The notes under the pieces were generated by a model that was not told the DNA's origin, did not search any database, and saw only the letters and a list, made by a program, of their open reading frames with translations. Both the position numbers and the translations under genes were made by a program. From Actinopolyspora lacussalsi subsp. righensis (GTDB lineage Bacteria; Actinomycetota; Actinomycetes; Mycobacteriales; Pseudonocardiaceae), in the NCBI RefSeq assembly GCF_900116555.1, contig NZ_FPAT01000013.1:85473-149472 (forward strand): 64,000 nt of DNA, read 5' to 3'. This document shows positions 34,137 through 42,368 of this stretch, one piece after another. Numbering within the stretch: the first letter of the stretch is position 1; each line of letters opens with the position of its first letter.

Positions 34137-35402
34137 TCACCGAGATCGGCTGATCGTTCGCGGCAGTTGTCGGCCGGGTTCCGTCCGGAGAAACCATCCT
34201 GCGGATACGAAAACCAGGGTACCGACGAAGGTGATCAGGTAGGCGTTCCCGTAAACCACCTCGAATCCGTGCCAAGGCGGAAACGTACTGATACCGAGGA
34301 CAGGGAAGTGGCTGTCGAGCCCCAGGATGATGTGCACCGGCCACGCGAAAGTCAGCACTCCCAGTACAGCGCACACCGATTTCGGCGCGTACAGCAATGC
34401 CAGAATCATGAGAGGGCCGAGCCATACCCAGTGGTGACTCCACGAGAACGGCGACACAGTGGTCGTGGTGAGACCGCACAACGTCAGTCCGAGCAGGACC
34501 TCGCCTCGGTTGTGTATCGCTGTCGCCAAGGCCAGACCGACGACGACTGCGATACCGGCCAGACCGAGCCACAACAGCACCCGAAGATCCCCACCCCCCA
34601 GCAGTCGAGCTACCGCACCGTTGATCGACAGGTTTCCCCGCCCGGCGGTGGCACCGAACCTGGAGTTGTCGGCGAAAACTCCCGACCAGTAACGCAACGA
34701 ATCATGCGGTGCCACCAGAAACCCAAGCCCGATCGTCGCCGCCGTCGCTCCTCCCGCACGAGCGGCCATGCCGAATCGCCGCGTGCACACCAGGTACACG
34801 ATGAACAGTCCGGGCGTGAGTTTGATCCCCGTCGCGATACCAACGGCAACTCCAGCACTCCGGTGCTCACCGACAAGATCGAAGAGAATAATGGCCAACA
34901 ACAACAGATTGATCTGCCCGAGCCACATCGTCCACGTCAGCGGCTCCACCAAGAACACCAATGCGACGACGGCAACCGTCGCTCGACGACGTTCGCGAAT
35001 GCTCGCGGCATTCGCGTGTCGTAGGAACCCGCGAACCACCGTGACGAGCAGGATCATGTGCGCTGGTATGACGAGGGCGCGGCACAGCCACGTCGGCACA
35101 AACGCCAGCGGAGTGAAGACTATCGCCGCGAATGGCGGGTAGGTGAACGGATACGCCCCGGTGAGCGCGGGCAGATCGGATTCGTACAGCGGTTCACCGT
35201 TGAGCAGGGCGGCACCACCAGCTCGATACACGGTCACGTCGAGGAAATCCCCCAACACCGGGGTCCCGGTCAGCATCCACTGCAGCAACGTGGGAGCGGC
35301 GAACGCGGTGAACGCGACCGCTGCCACCGCAGGCATGTGGTTCGACAGCCACGAGACGCGGTTGGTTCCCGTTGGTGCTTCTTCCGTGTTAACGAACTTC
35401 AA
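34137..35402 (-). CDS. GT87-family membrane glycosyltransferase (DUF2029)
   Basis: 421 residues, about 10 TM helices, starting with TTG at 35402. The first periplasmic loop holds the DUF2029/GT87 motif DFLDVTVYRAGGAALLNG then YPFTYPPFAAI, with the acidic residue expected for a GT-C polyprenyl-phosphomannose enzyme. GQINLLLLAIILFDL and GIKLTPGLFIVYL are also family-typical. Related to PimE and other alpha-1,2-mannosyltransferases that extend lipomannan or PIMs using polyprenyl-P-mannose. No neighbours from the pathway. Confidence 0.87.
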   Translation of the reverse strand: MKFVNTEEAPTGTNRVSWLSNHMPAVAAVAFTAFAAPTLLQWMLTGTPVLGDFLDVTVYRAGGAALLNGEPLYESDLPALTGAYPFTYPPFAAIVFTPLAFVPTWLCRALVIPAHMILLVTVVRGFLRHANAASIRERRRATVAVVALVFLVEPLTWTMWLGQINLLLLAIILFDLVGEHRSAGVAVGIATGIKLTPGLFIVYLVCTRRFGMAARAGGATAATIGLGFLVAPHDSLRYWSGVFADNSRFGATAGRGNLSINGAVARLLGGGDLRVLLWLGLAGIAVVVGLALATAIHNRGEVLLGLTLCGLTTTTVSPFSWSHHWVWLGPLMILALLYAPKSVCAVLGVLTFAWPVHIILGLDSHFPVLGISTFPPWHGFEVVYGNAYLITFVGTLVFVSAGWFLRTEPGRQLPRTISRSR

Positions 35403-35596
35403 TCATACACTTTCGTAGTGTGGATGCCGATTACTCAACACGAGCACACCAATTATCCCACATCCCGACGGGAAAAATTTTCAGCGATCCCGGACGGCGC
35501 CGAGAACTACGGGGATCATTATTCGGAATCCGCTATGGCATAAATAATTCGACCACCAGATGAAGAAATTTTTGCTTTTCCGGTCTGTCTTAGATC

Positions 35597-35884
35597 TTGA
35601 GAGGACCCCGCCGAGACAGAACCGCCAAACTGCAAGCCGAGAAAGACTGCGACGACACGCTGTTACGGTGGCTTTGGCAGCGAGAAATCACACTCCGTAT
35701 AGCCCGTACCGGGATCGAACCCCGCCACACGCTCGGCCACCACCGATGGATCATCGAACGCAGCCTGGCTTTACTCTCAGAATACCGCCGCCTGACCCAA
35801 CGCTACGAAAGCACAGCCAACCATCGCGCCGTCTTTCCCGCTCTCGCCGCCGCCCCTAACCTGCTACGAAAACACCTCGCATGA
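35597..35884 (+). pseudogene. IS5-family transposase C-terminal remnant
   Basis: 95 codons matching the 3' end of an IS5/IS1647-type transposase: KLQAEKDCDDTLLRWLWQRE, then GIEPRHTLGHHRWIIERSLA with the catalytic Glu region, and RRLTQRYES. The 5' two thirds are missing and the DKGYD motif is degraded to EKDCD. It ends at GAGACACCCTCTTA, probably the old right inverted repeat. It sits at an AT-rich scar between the GT87 gene and the DUF3558 operon. Confidence 0.8.
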
Positions 35885-35903
35885 GACACCCTCTTAACAG
35901 CAC

Positions 35904-36437
35904 TCAGTTGGCGAGCGTCCGCATCGCGGCCTCCGCGAACCGACGAGCCGTGGTGCAGGTCGACGGATCCTCATCGCTGTAGGACTGCTCAACCCTGACC
36001 CGTAATGACTGCCCACCGGCCACATCCACGTAGATCCAGCACTTGTGCTCCGGATCCGGGCGATCGCTGTCGAACCACACCTTGACCGCACGAAAACCCT
36101 GAATCCGGAAAACCTCCTCGGACCTCGCATCCTCATCAGAAGGATCAATCCACCGATCGATCCCTTGGTTCGTTATCGTGCTGACGTAAATGGTATTCCC
36201 GGTGGTGATGCCGTAGAAACAGGTATTCCCTTCCGTTTCTATCGCCCCGGGAACGGAATCGAGTTTCTGCGATTCCTGGCCTATCCGCATCCCTTGCACC
36301 GATTCCCTGTTGATCAGGTCGCACGGCTTCACGTCACTCACCGACAACTCCCTGGGACGATCCGACGAACCACACGCCGAGACCGCCCCCAACCCCACCA
36401 ACAGCACGGCAGTAACCCGTAACGCCCGCCCGATCAT
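35904..36437 (-). CDS. DUF3558 lipoprotein, copy 1
   Basis: 177 residues. Type II signal peptide with lipobox VSAC (Cys near 22) and mature domain with SVSDVKPCDLIN, a Cys-containing GNTCFYGI segment, and STCTTARRFAEAAM. Actinobacterial DUF3558 proteins are surface lipoproteins, frequent near ESX loci; function unknown. Tandem duplicate of the next gene (about 634 bp period). The signal peptide and C-terminal third are nearly identical between the copies while the middle has diverged. Confidence 0.9.
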   Translation of the reverse strand: MIGRALRVTAVLLVGLGAVSACGSSDRPRELSVSDVKPCDLINRESVQGMRIGQESQKLDSVPGAIETEGNTCFYGITTGNTIYVSTITNQGIDRWIDPSDEDARSEEVFRIQGFRAVKVWFDSDRPDPEHKCWIYVDVAGGQSLRVRVEQSYSDEDPSTCTTARRFAEAAMRTLAN

Positions 36438-36526
36438 CCGTAATACCTCAGCTTCAACTCGGTCGTCCTCGCCTGGTAATCCCGCACCAATCGGGTAGCC
36501 GCCTCGACCACCCGCGCGGCGAACTC
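36434..36526 (-). pseudogene. Duplicated 3' fragment of the 37068 gene
   Basis: About 30 codons (FAARVVEAATRLVRDYQART, ELKLRYYG) nearly identical to the end of the gene at 37068-37556. It lies between the two DUF3558 genes and shows that the duplication unit began inside that upstream gene. It preserves the ATGA overlap with DUF3558 copy 1 but has no start of its own. Confidence 0.85.
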
Positions 36527-36537
36527 ACATACCGAAC

Positions 36538-37071
36538 TCAAGCGGCGAGCGACTGCATCGCGGCCTCCGCGAACCGACGAGCCGTGGTGCACGTAGACGG
36601 ATCCTCATCAGTGAAGGACTCGTCTACTTGGACTCGCAGCGACTTGCCAGCGGCCACATCCACGTAGATCCTGCACTTGTGATCCGGATTCGGGCTCTCA
36701 CCGTCGAACCACACCTTGACCGTACGAAAACCTTGAATCCGGGAAACCTCTTTCGATTTCGAGCGGTCGAACGGCCCATCGCCACTCCACCGACCGATAC
36801 CGTGGTTCGTTACCACGCTGAGCCACACATTGCTTCTATCGTAGGGAGAGAAATAGCAGGTACTTCCTTCTGTATCAACCTCAGCAACCGCGTCACGCGA
36901 CTGAGGTTGTGCACGTACCTGAAGTCGCTCTCTGGCTGACTGTGAGATCAGCTCACACGGCTTCACGTCACTCACCGACAATTCTTTGGGGCGGTCCGAC
37001 GAACCACACGCCGAGATCACACCCAAACCCGCCAACAGCACGGCAGTAACCCGTAACGCCCGCCCGATCAT
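36538..37071 (-). CDS. DUF3558 lipoprotein, copy 2
   Basis: 177 residues, lipobox ISAC, same architecture as copy 1 with a diverged centre (LQVRAQPQSRDAVAEVDTEG, GSTCYFSPYDRSNVWLSVV). The ATG overlaps the stop of the preceding gene, so it is the original member of the operon. Divergence confined to the middle suggests selection on an exposed surface or gene conversion of the ends. Confidence 0.9.
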   Translation of the reverse strand: MIGRALRVTAVLLAGLGVISACGSSDRPKELSVSDVKPCELISQSARERLQVRAQPQSRDAVAEVDTEGSTCYFSPYDRSNVWLSVVTNHGIGRWSGDGPFDRSKSKEVSRIQGFRTVKVWFDGESPNPDHKCRIYVDVAAGKSLRVQVDESFTDEDPSTCTTARRFAEAAMQSLAA

Positions 37072-37556
37072 CCGTAATACCTCAGCTTCAGCTCCGTCGT
37101 CCTCGCCTGGTAATCCTGCACCAATCGGGTAGCCGCCTCGACCACCCGCGCGGCGAACTCCTCCTCCCGCAGTTCACGCAGGCTGCCGCGCTTGATCCGC
37201 GCGGTGAACTCGTCCATCCCCACGGCCGACAACGCGAAGCGGCCGTCACTCGACTCACCGTAGGACTCCACCGCGCGGGACTCCGCCTGGAAATCGGAGT
37301 CGTGCTGATCACGCGGCTCGGTGTCCAGGTTGGTCCAGCTGATCGCGTCCTGATACTGCCGCTGCCACCCGGCGTAGAGCAGCCGCGCCATACTCGCCAA
37401 CGCCCGCTCCAGGGCGCGCTCGTCGGCGAACTCGTACACGCTCTCGCCGAACGAGAGCGAGAACTCGCTACGGTTGCGCAACTCGGCGTGAATGTCCATC
37501 CCCGGGGCACTCGCCCGCACCCGGATGCTGTCCAGCCGCTCGGCCAGCTCACCCAC
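37068..37556 (-). CDS. Hypothetical protein of the ESX-like operon
   Basis: 162 residues if started at GTG 37556, which has AGGAGG at good distance; a GTG at 37565 overlaps the ribosome site. The first half resembles the small alpha/beta YbaB/EbfC-like proteins seen in actinobacterial ESX-type loci (LDSIRVRASAPGMDIHAELR), and the second half is helical and charged. No motif decides its function. Coupled to the lipoprotein gene by ATGA. Confidence 0.75.
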   Translation of the reverse strand: MGELAERLDSIRVRASAPGMDIHAELRNRSEFSLSFGESVYEFADERALERALASMARLLYAGWQRQYQDAISWTNLDTEPRDQHDSDFQAESRAVESYGESSDGRFALSAVGMDEFTARIKRGSLRELREEEFAARVVEAATRLVQDYQARTTELKLRYYG

Positions 37557-37570
37557 TGCTCTCACTCCTC

Positions 37571-38482
37571 CTAGTCGTGGCCGCCGACGCCCTGGTCGCT
37601 GGTGAGAACGCTGCCCGACATGCCCGCGAGCTTCGGCCGCGCCGAGACGAACGGGGAATCCGCCTTGTTCTGCCGATCGACCTCACCGGCGTAATCGTTC
37701 AGCGCCTTGGTGATCTCGCCCTGATCCTTGCGAATTTCTTCGTTGAGCTCGTCGATCCCCTCCTTCATGGAGTTGATGACCTGCTCCGCTGTGCCGCCGT
37801 TCTTCTTCACCGCTTTCACACCCTTCTGCGCCGCACCTCCCACGGCCGAGGCCGCGCCCACCGCCGCGAAGGCCACCGAGGCACCACCGGTGAACGGGAT
37901 GGCCCCGATCGCCGCGACCGCGCTGGCCACCGACAACGTGAACTCAAGATCGCTCTTGCTACAGCTGGCCACGTTGTCCAGCGCATTGAGAGTCTGATCA
38001 GCGATGTGGACTATGTCCGTTCGCGTTTTATCCCAAACCTCCTGATCCGCCTCGACCGCACCTTTCATAATCCCCAGCACCAGGAACTGGTTGCTCGCGA
38101 TGGCGGGAAACGGGTCGAGGAAGTTGGCCTTGAACGCGTGGGCGGCCATCCCGCTCCAGTCGTTCAGATCATCGGCCGCCGTCTCGATCGACCGCAGGTC
38201 CTCGTTCGCACCGATGGAGTCCCCGCTGATGGGGTCCCTCATCTGCGCACCGTTCGACAGAGAGCTCATGGCACCGTGCAGCTGATCGATGATCCCCTGG
38301 TAGTTCCCCGGATCCGGAATTCGGGTGAACGGCTCGAACAGGGGTGTCGCGCAGTCCTGGTACTTCTCCTTGATCCTGCCGTAGTCGGGTCTGCCACCGT
38401 ACTGGGCCAGCTGGCGGTATTCCGCGTCGACGGCGCCTTCCTCGATCTCTTTCGCCTTGGACATCAGCTCGTCGAAACTCAT
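37571..38482 (-). CDS. WXG100-like secretion-associated protein with hydrophobic core
   Basis: 303 residues, ATG overlapping the upstream stop. Helical N-terminus (MSFDELMSKAKEIEEGAVDA), a segment DDLNDWSGMAAHAFKANFLD like the WxG turn of ESX substrates (near 105), a hydrophobic Gly/Ala-rich stretch (VASAVAAIGAIPFTGGASVA near 195-235, as in channel- or membrane-interacting substrates), then amphipathic helices. Probably exported by, or assists, a type VII secretion system. No EccC ATPase is in the window. Confidence 0.8.
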   Translation of the reverse strand: MSFDELMSKAKEIEEGAVDAEYRQLAQYGGRPDYGRIKEKYQDCATPLFEPFTRIPDPGNYQGIIDQLHGAMSSLSNGAQMRDPISGDSIGANEDLRSIETAADDLNDWSGMAAHAFKANFLDPFPAIASNQFLVLGIMKGAVEADQEVWDKTRTDIVHIADQTLNALDNVASCSKSDLEFTLSVASAVAAIGAIPFTGGASVAFAAVGAASAVGGAAQKGVKAVKKNGGTAEQVINSMKEGIDELNEEIRKDQGEITKALNDYAGEVDRQNKADSPFVSARPKLAGMSGSVLTSDQGVGGHD

Positions 38483-38853
38483 GAGTCCCCCTCCGGCTTC
38501 GGGGTGCCCTGCTCCTCCATCAACCGATCCAGCTCGTCCGAAACTCCTTGATCGGCCTCCGCGTACATCCGCACCGTTTCGTGCAGCGCGTCCGCGGTCT
38601 CGTCCAGGCTGGTTTTGGTCGACTTCAGCACACCGGTGATCGCGCCGTGCAGCTGGCCGTACGCCTGGGCCATCGAACCGCCCGAGCCCTGGAACTGCTC
38701 CGGCACGCCGGACAAGCCGTTCACCGCGCCCTGTGCGTCCTCGCACTGGCCGAGCGCCTTGTCGTAGACCCCGGACACCGTGGGCAGGTAGTCCTTGGCG
38801 ACCTTCTCCAGGCGGTACAGGTCGACGCCGAAACCCGATCCGCTGTCCGTCAT
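38479..38853 (-). CDS. EspC/WXG100-like type VII secretion target
   Basis: 124 residues, mostly two long amphipathic helices (VDLYRLEKVAKDYLPTVSGV; YGQLHGAITGVLKSTKTSLD; ETADALHETVRMYAEADQGV). Pattern of the ESX-1 EspC-like 'type VII secretion target' family. First gene of a five-gene operon (38853 down to 35904), in which each junction overlaps or is very close. The C-terminal YAEAD is reminiscent of the YxxxD/E export signal. Confidence 0.85.
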   Translation of the reverse strand: MTDSGSGFGVDLYRLEKVAKDYLPTVSGVYDKALGQCEDAQGAVNGLSGVPEQFQGSGGSMAQAYGQLHGAITGVLKSTKTSLDETADALHETVRMYAEADQGVSDELDRLMEEQGTPKPEGDS

Positions 38854-39077
38854 GTTCGCTCCTCGTATCGGCTACAACCAGGGCAAGCTACCAGCCGACC
38901 GGGCGCTGCCCGGCCCATTCGCGGAACTCAGCCCGAAACCCAGCCGAGCAATGGAAGCTGGCAGTACACAGCGGAACGTGCCGGTAACTCACATCGGACA
39001 ACAGCCGTACCTATCCGTGCGAATCGAAGGTACGAACACTGGACTTGGACAGTGCTCGAAGTTCTAGGCTGCGAAGT

Positions 39078-40046
39078 ATGCGGACTTCCGGAACGACGCC
39101 GCGAGTGAGCCGGGAAGAGCTGGGATGGCAGGGCTTCGGGGCGATGCGACTGCGTGACGCGGCGGCCGAGGACCCCGATCGCGATCCGGTCGCCGTGATC
39201 GACGCGGCGCTCGACGCGGGGATCACGCTGCTGGACGCCGCCGACGCCTACGAGAACGAGGAACTGGTCGGCCGGGCGATCCGGCCCCGTCGTGACGAGG
39301 TCGTGCTGGCGAGCAAGTTCGGACTGGTGTGGGACGACGCGATCGCGGGCGGCTTCGACGTGCGGGCCGACCCCGAATACGTGCGGCAGGCGAGTGAGGC
39401 GATCTTGCGGTGACTCGGCGTCGAGACGATCGACCTCTACTACCCGCACCACCGCAGCGACCGGGTTCCGATCGAGGAGACCGTCGGGGCGGTCACCGAG
39501 CTGATCGAGCAGGGCAAGGTACGAGCCCTCGGATTGTCCAATATGACCGAAGCGGATCTGCGTCGGGCGCACGCGGTGCATCCCGTCGCGGCGTTGCAGG
39601 AGCAGTGGTCGCTGGCCAACCGCGACTTCGAGCGGCGACTGCTTCCCACCGCCGCCGAGCTCGGGATTCCGGTGGTGGCCCACTCGCCCAACGGCCACGG
39701 GCTGCTGCACCGGAACGGCGAGGCCGCCGAACCGGGGATCGAGGACACACGCGCCGCCCTGGACGAGATCGCCGAGGAGCACGGCACCACGGCGGGTCAG
39801 GTGGCGCTGGCCTGGGTGCACCACCGGGAGCGGGTGCACGGCGTGCCGGTGGTCCCGCTACCGGGAACCACCAGTGTCAGCCACCTCCACATGAACACAG
39901 CGGCGGCGGAGCTGAGCCTTTCCGGGGAGGAACTGCGGCGGTTGGATGCCCCGCCCCGGCCCGGCGATTTCGCGAGAAATCGACGCCCCGGTGACAACGA
40001 CCGACCGTCGCGCTTCACGACCCACGACATCCGACGAGAGGGCTGA
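39078..40046 (+). pseudogene. Aldo/keto reductase interrupted by one in-frame TGA
   Basis: Apart from a TGA at 39411-39413 the frame is open and complete: GWQGFGAMRLRD, ITLLDAADAYENEELVGRAI (catalytic Asp/Tyr), VVLASKFGLVW (Lys), then after the stop LGVETIDLYYPHH (His), IEQGKVRALGLSNM, VALQEQWSLANRD, GIPVVAHSPNGHGLL, and VVPLPGTTSVSH. The expected codon at the stop is Arg (CGA); a single C-to-T change explains it. The last ~25 residues are encoded by a dispersed palindrome insertion. Read-through or an alternative start at 39534 is unlikely to give an active enzyme. Confidence 0.85.
39963..39987 (+). repeat. Dispersed palindrome copy 5 (inside a coding end)
   Basis: Exact consensus GGCGATTTCGCGAGAAATCG followed by ACGCC, read in frame as GDFARNRR in the C-terminus of the aldo/keto reductase. 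Confidence 0.9.
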
Positions 40047-40047
40047 A

Positions 40048-40542
40048 TTGTCGAGACCACCGAACAGCGGGATCACCGTGTCCGCGGCAGACGTCGAAGC
40101 GCCGGAAAGCGTGGTTCTGCTGCGCGAGTACTTCGCGGAGATGACCGCCCGCTATATCGGTAGGAAGCCCACCGACTCCGAGGTCGAATCGGCGATCGCC
40201 GAGGATCCGAGCGTCGACCTTTCGGGCGATACCGGACGCTTCCTCGTAGCGCGCGAGAACGGACGCGCGGTGGGCTGTGTCGGTCTCCGGCACCACGACG
40301 AGCACACCGGAGAACTCACCAGGATGTTCGTGGTCGAGCCGAGCAGGAGGCAAGGCTTGGGCGTGTCGCTGCTGCGCGCCGCCGAGCGGACCGCCGTGGA
40401 CCTGGGTATGCGGGCGATCCGGCTCGACACTCGCGGCGACCTGGTGGAAGCCCGGAAACTCTACGCGGCCAACGGCTACGAGGAGATCGAACCGTACTCC
40501 GACGCGCTGTACGCGGACCACTGGTTCGAGAAACGGCTGTGA
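40048..40542 (+). CDS. GNAT-family N-acetyltransferase
   Basis: 164 residues from TTG at 40048, chosen for the GAGAGGG ribosome site; a GTG at 40078 is the alternative. GNAT motifs: GRAVGCVGLRHHDEHTGELT, acetyl-CoA loop VVEPSRRQGLGVSLL (R/Q-x-x-G-x-G/A, near 100), ARKLYAANGYEEI. Small cytosolic acetyltransferase, substrate unknown; 1 bp behind the broken aldo/keto reductase, so perhaps co-transcribed with it. Confidence 0.88.
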   Translation: MSRPPNSGITVSAADVEAPESVVLLREYFAEMTARYIGRKPTDSEVESAIAEDPSVDLSGDTGRFLVARENGRAVGCVGLRHHDEHTGELTRMFVVEPSRRQGLGVSLLRAAERTAVDLGMRAIRLDTRGDLVEARKLYAANGYEEIEPYSDALYADHWFEKRL

Positions 40543-40659
40543 GCCAGGGCCGCTCGCATATTCCCAGGGGAAATACCGCGCACCGCGTATTGACAGCCGC
40601 CCTCGCCAGGAGCGGAAACTGTGGGTGAGTAGTCCGCCACGAAGGTTGGTGAGGCGATC

Positions 40660-41319
40660 ATGACTACTTCGACCATTCAGAACTGGCATCTCAAGGGCGT
40701 GTGGTTCGACGCGTGCAAGTGCGCGATCCCCTGCCCCTGCTCGTTCGCCCAACCTCCCACCTACGGCGACTGCAGCGGCATCCTGCTCTGGCACGTCAGC
40801 GAGGGCAATTACGGCGACACCGCGCTGGACGGACTCAACGTCACGATGCTCGGCTCCTTCACCGGAAACCCCTGGGAAAGAACCCACACCGACCCTTACG
40901 CCGCCGTGTTCATCGACGAGCGCGGCGACGAGGACCAGCGGCAGGCCCTGCAACTGATCTTCGGCGGCGAGGCCGGCGGCTGGCCCGCCGAGTTCGGCGC
41001 GATGTTCGGCCCGGAGATCCTCGGCATGGAGTTCTCCCCCATCGAGGCCACGTTCGAGGAGGACTTCGCCCGGTGGAGCGTGCGCGTACCCGGCAGGGCC
41101 GAAGCGGAAGTGGAGGCGCTGACCGGACCCACGACGGCCGAGGGGAGCAGGGTGGAGGTCCACAACCTGCCCGGGGCTGAGGTCGGGCCCGGCCAACCAC
41201 CCGCCGTCTGGGGCAGGGCCGTCAGCGACCACGCCGACGCCTTCGGATTCCAGTGGGACCGGTCCGGTTACTCCAGCAAGCTCATTCCCTTCGAGTGGGC
41301 GGGACCGGACGCGAAGTGA
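40660..41319 (+). CDS. DUF1326 protein
   Basis: 219 residues with the DUF1326 N-terminus WHLKGVWFDACKCAIPCPCS (Cys cluster CxCxxxCPC) and GILLWHVSEGNYGDTALDGL. The cysteine cluster suggests metal binding. It is coupled (GTGA overlap) to a DUF2182 membrane protein; the two families co-occur widely and are believed to act together, function unknown. Confidence 0.92.
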   Translation: MTTSTIQNWHLKGVWFDACKCAIPCPCSFAQPPTYGDCSGILLWHVSEGNYGDTALDGLNVTMLGSFTGNPWERTHTDPYAAVFIDERGDEDQRQALQLIFGGEAGGWPAEFGAMFGPEILGMEFSPIEATFEEDFARWSVRVPGRAEAEVEALTGPTTAEGSRVEVHNLPGAEVGPGQPPAVWGRAVSDHADAFGFQWDRSGYSSKLIPFEWAGPDAK

Positions 41320-42125
41320 CGAGCAGAACTGGGGCTCGGGTCGTTCCGGGACCGGGTTGGTTGTCCGGCACCGAAGTCCTGCTGGCGGTCGTGCTGCTCG
41401 TCTTCACCGCGCTGGCCTGGCTGCTGACGCACAACCTGGCCACACCGGGGATGCGACTGGGCATCCTGACCGGGATGCGGCCGATGACCCCGTCCGGTTT
41501 CGAATGGACCCGGTTCGGATTCTTCCTGCTCACCTGGCTGATCATGATGACGGCGATGATGCTGCCCGGCATCACGCCGTTCACCATCGGCATGAGCAGA
41601 CTGCTCCGGGTTCGCCAGGCGGGTACCGGCAGCGTGACCGTCCTGGTCGTCGGCTACCTGCTCGCCTGGCTGCTCACGGGGCTTGCGGCCTACGCGTGCC
41701 TGCGTGCCTTCGACGCGCTGGCGATGGCGGGCAGCGCCACGGCGGCCCGTTCGGGCGCCGTCGTGCTGGTGGCCGCCGGACTGTTCCAGTTCACCCCGCT
41801 GAAGCAGTGGTGCCTGGTGCACTGCCGGTCACCGATGGCACTGCTGATGCGGCACGGGCAGCGGGCGGTCCGCAGCAGACGCGGCGCGCTGCTGGTGGGG
41901 TGCGGGCACGGTGCCTACTGCATCGGCTGCTGCTGGGCCCTGATGCTCGTGCTGCTGGCCGCGGGCATGATGAGCCTCGTCTGGATGATCGGTGTCACCG
42001 CCGTGATCACCGTCGAGAAGGTGCTGCCGTACGGCAGGCAGGCCAGTTACGCGGTCGGAGCGCTCCTGATCGGGGCCGGTCTCGTCCTGCTGGTCCTGCC
42101 CGGGCTGGTCGGCACGGTCGCGTAG
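41316..42125 (+). CDS. DUF2182 predicted metal-binding membrane protein
   Basis: 269 residues starting with GTG at 41316 inside the DUF1326 stop. About seven TM helices; motifs WLIMMTAMMLPGITPF, YLLAWLLTGLAAY, QFTPLKQWCLVHCRSPM (Cys-x3-Cys) and GCGHGAYCIGCCWALML (His/Cys cluster), EKVLPYGRQ. The conserved Cys/His set lies at one membrane face, giving a likely copper- or iron-type metal site. Confidence 0.92.
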   Translation: MTSRTGARVVPGPGWLSGTEVLLAVVLLVFTALAWLLTHNLATPGMRLGILTGMRPMTPSGFEWTRFGFFLLTWLIMMTAMMLPGITPFTIGMSRLLRVRQAGTGSVTVLVVGYLLAWLLTGLAAYACLRAFDALAMAGSATAARSGAVVLVAAGLFQFTPLKQWCLVHCRSPMALLMRHGQRAVRSRRGALLVGCGHGAYCIGCCWALMLVLLAAGMMSLVWMIGVTAVITVEKVLPYGRQASYAVGALLIGAGLVLLVLPGLVGTVA

Positions 42126-42143
42126 CTCGCCAGTGCTCGGGGC

Positions 42144-42368
42144 TCAGTCGTTCCGCCGCTCCCGGAGCTCGATCCGCTCCGCCAGATAACCGGTGACCGT
42201 CCAGGCGAGATCCCGGTCGGCGCCTTCCCGAGCGGGGGACGGGGTGGGCGCGAAATCGGGTTCTTGGCCGAACAACGAGGAAACCTCCGGCCGAGATGGC
42301 GGCCTCGTCACCAACCACTCCACTGATCGGGTCAGTTCGTCGGACAAGTACCACCGGTCACCGGACAA
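42144..42368 (-). CDS. Small ORF overlapping the end of the phosphoribosyltransferase gene
   Basis: About 74 residues if begun at TTG 42368 (TTG 42347 also possible). Third-position GC is high and coding-like, ending YLAERIELRERRND; WYLSDELTRSVEWLV forms an amphipathic start. It overlaps the upstream gene by about 35 bp in another frame. No family recognised. If real, it would be a third gene of the DprA-PRTase operon. Confidence 0.4.
   Translation of the reverse strand: MSGDRWYLSDELTRSVEWLVTRPPSRPEVSSLFGQEPDFAPTPSPAREGADRDLAWTVTGYLAERIELRERRND

Noticed and set aside
39411..39413. TGA as selenocysteine in the aldo/keto reductase
   Set aside because: The family has Arg here, not a redox Cys, and no SECIS-like hairpin follows closely.
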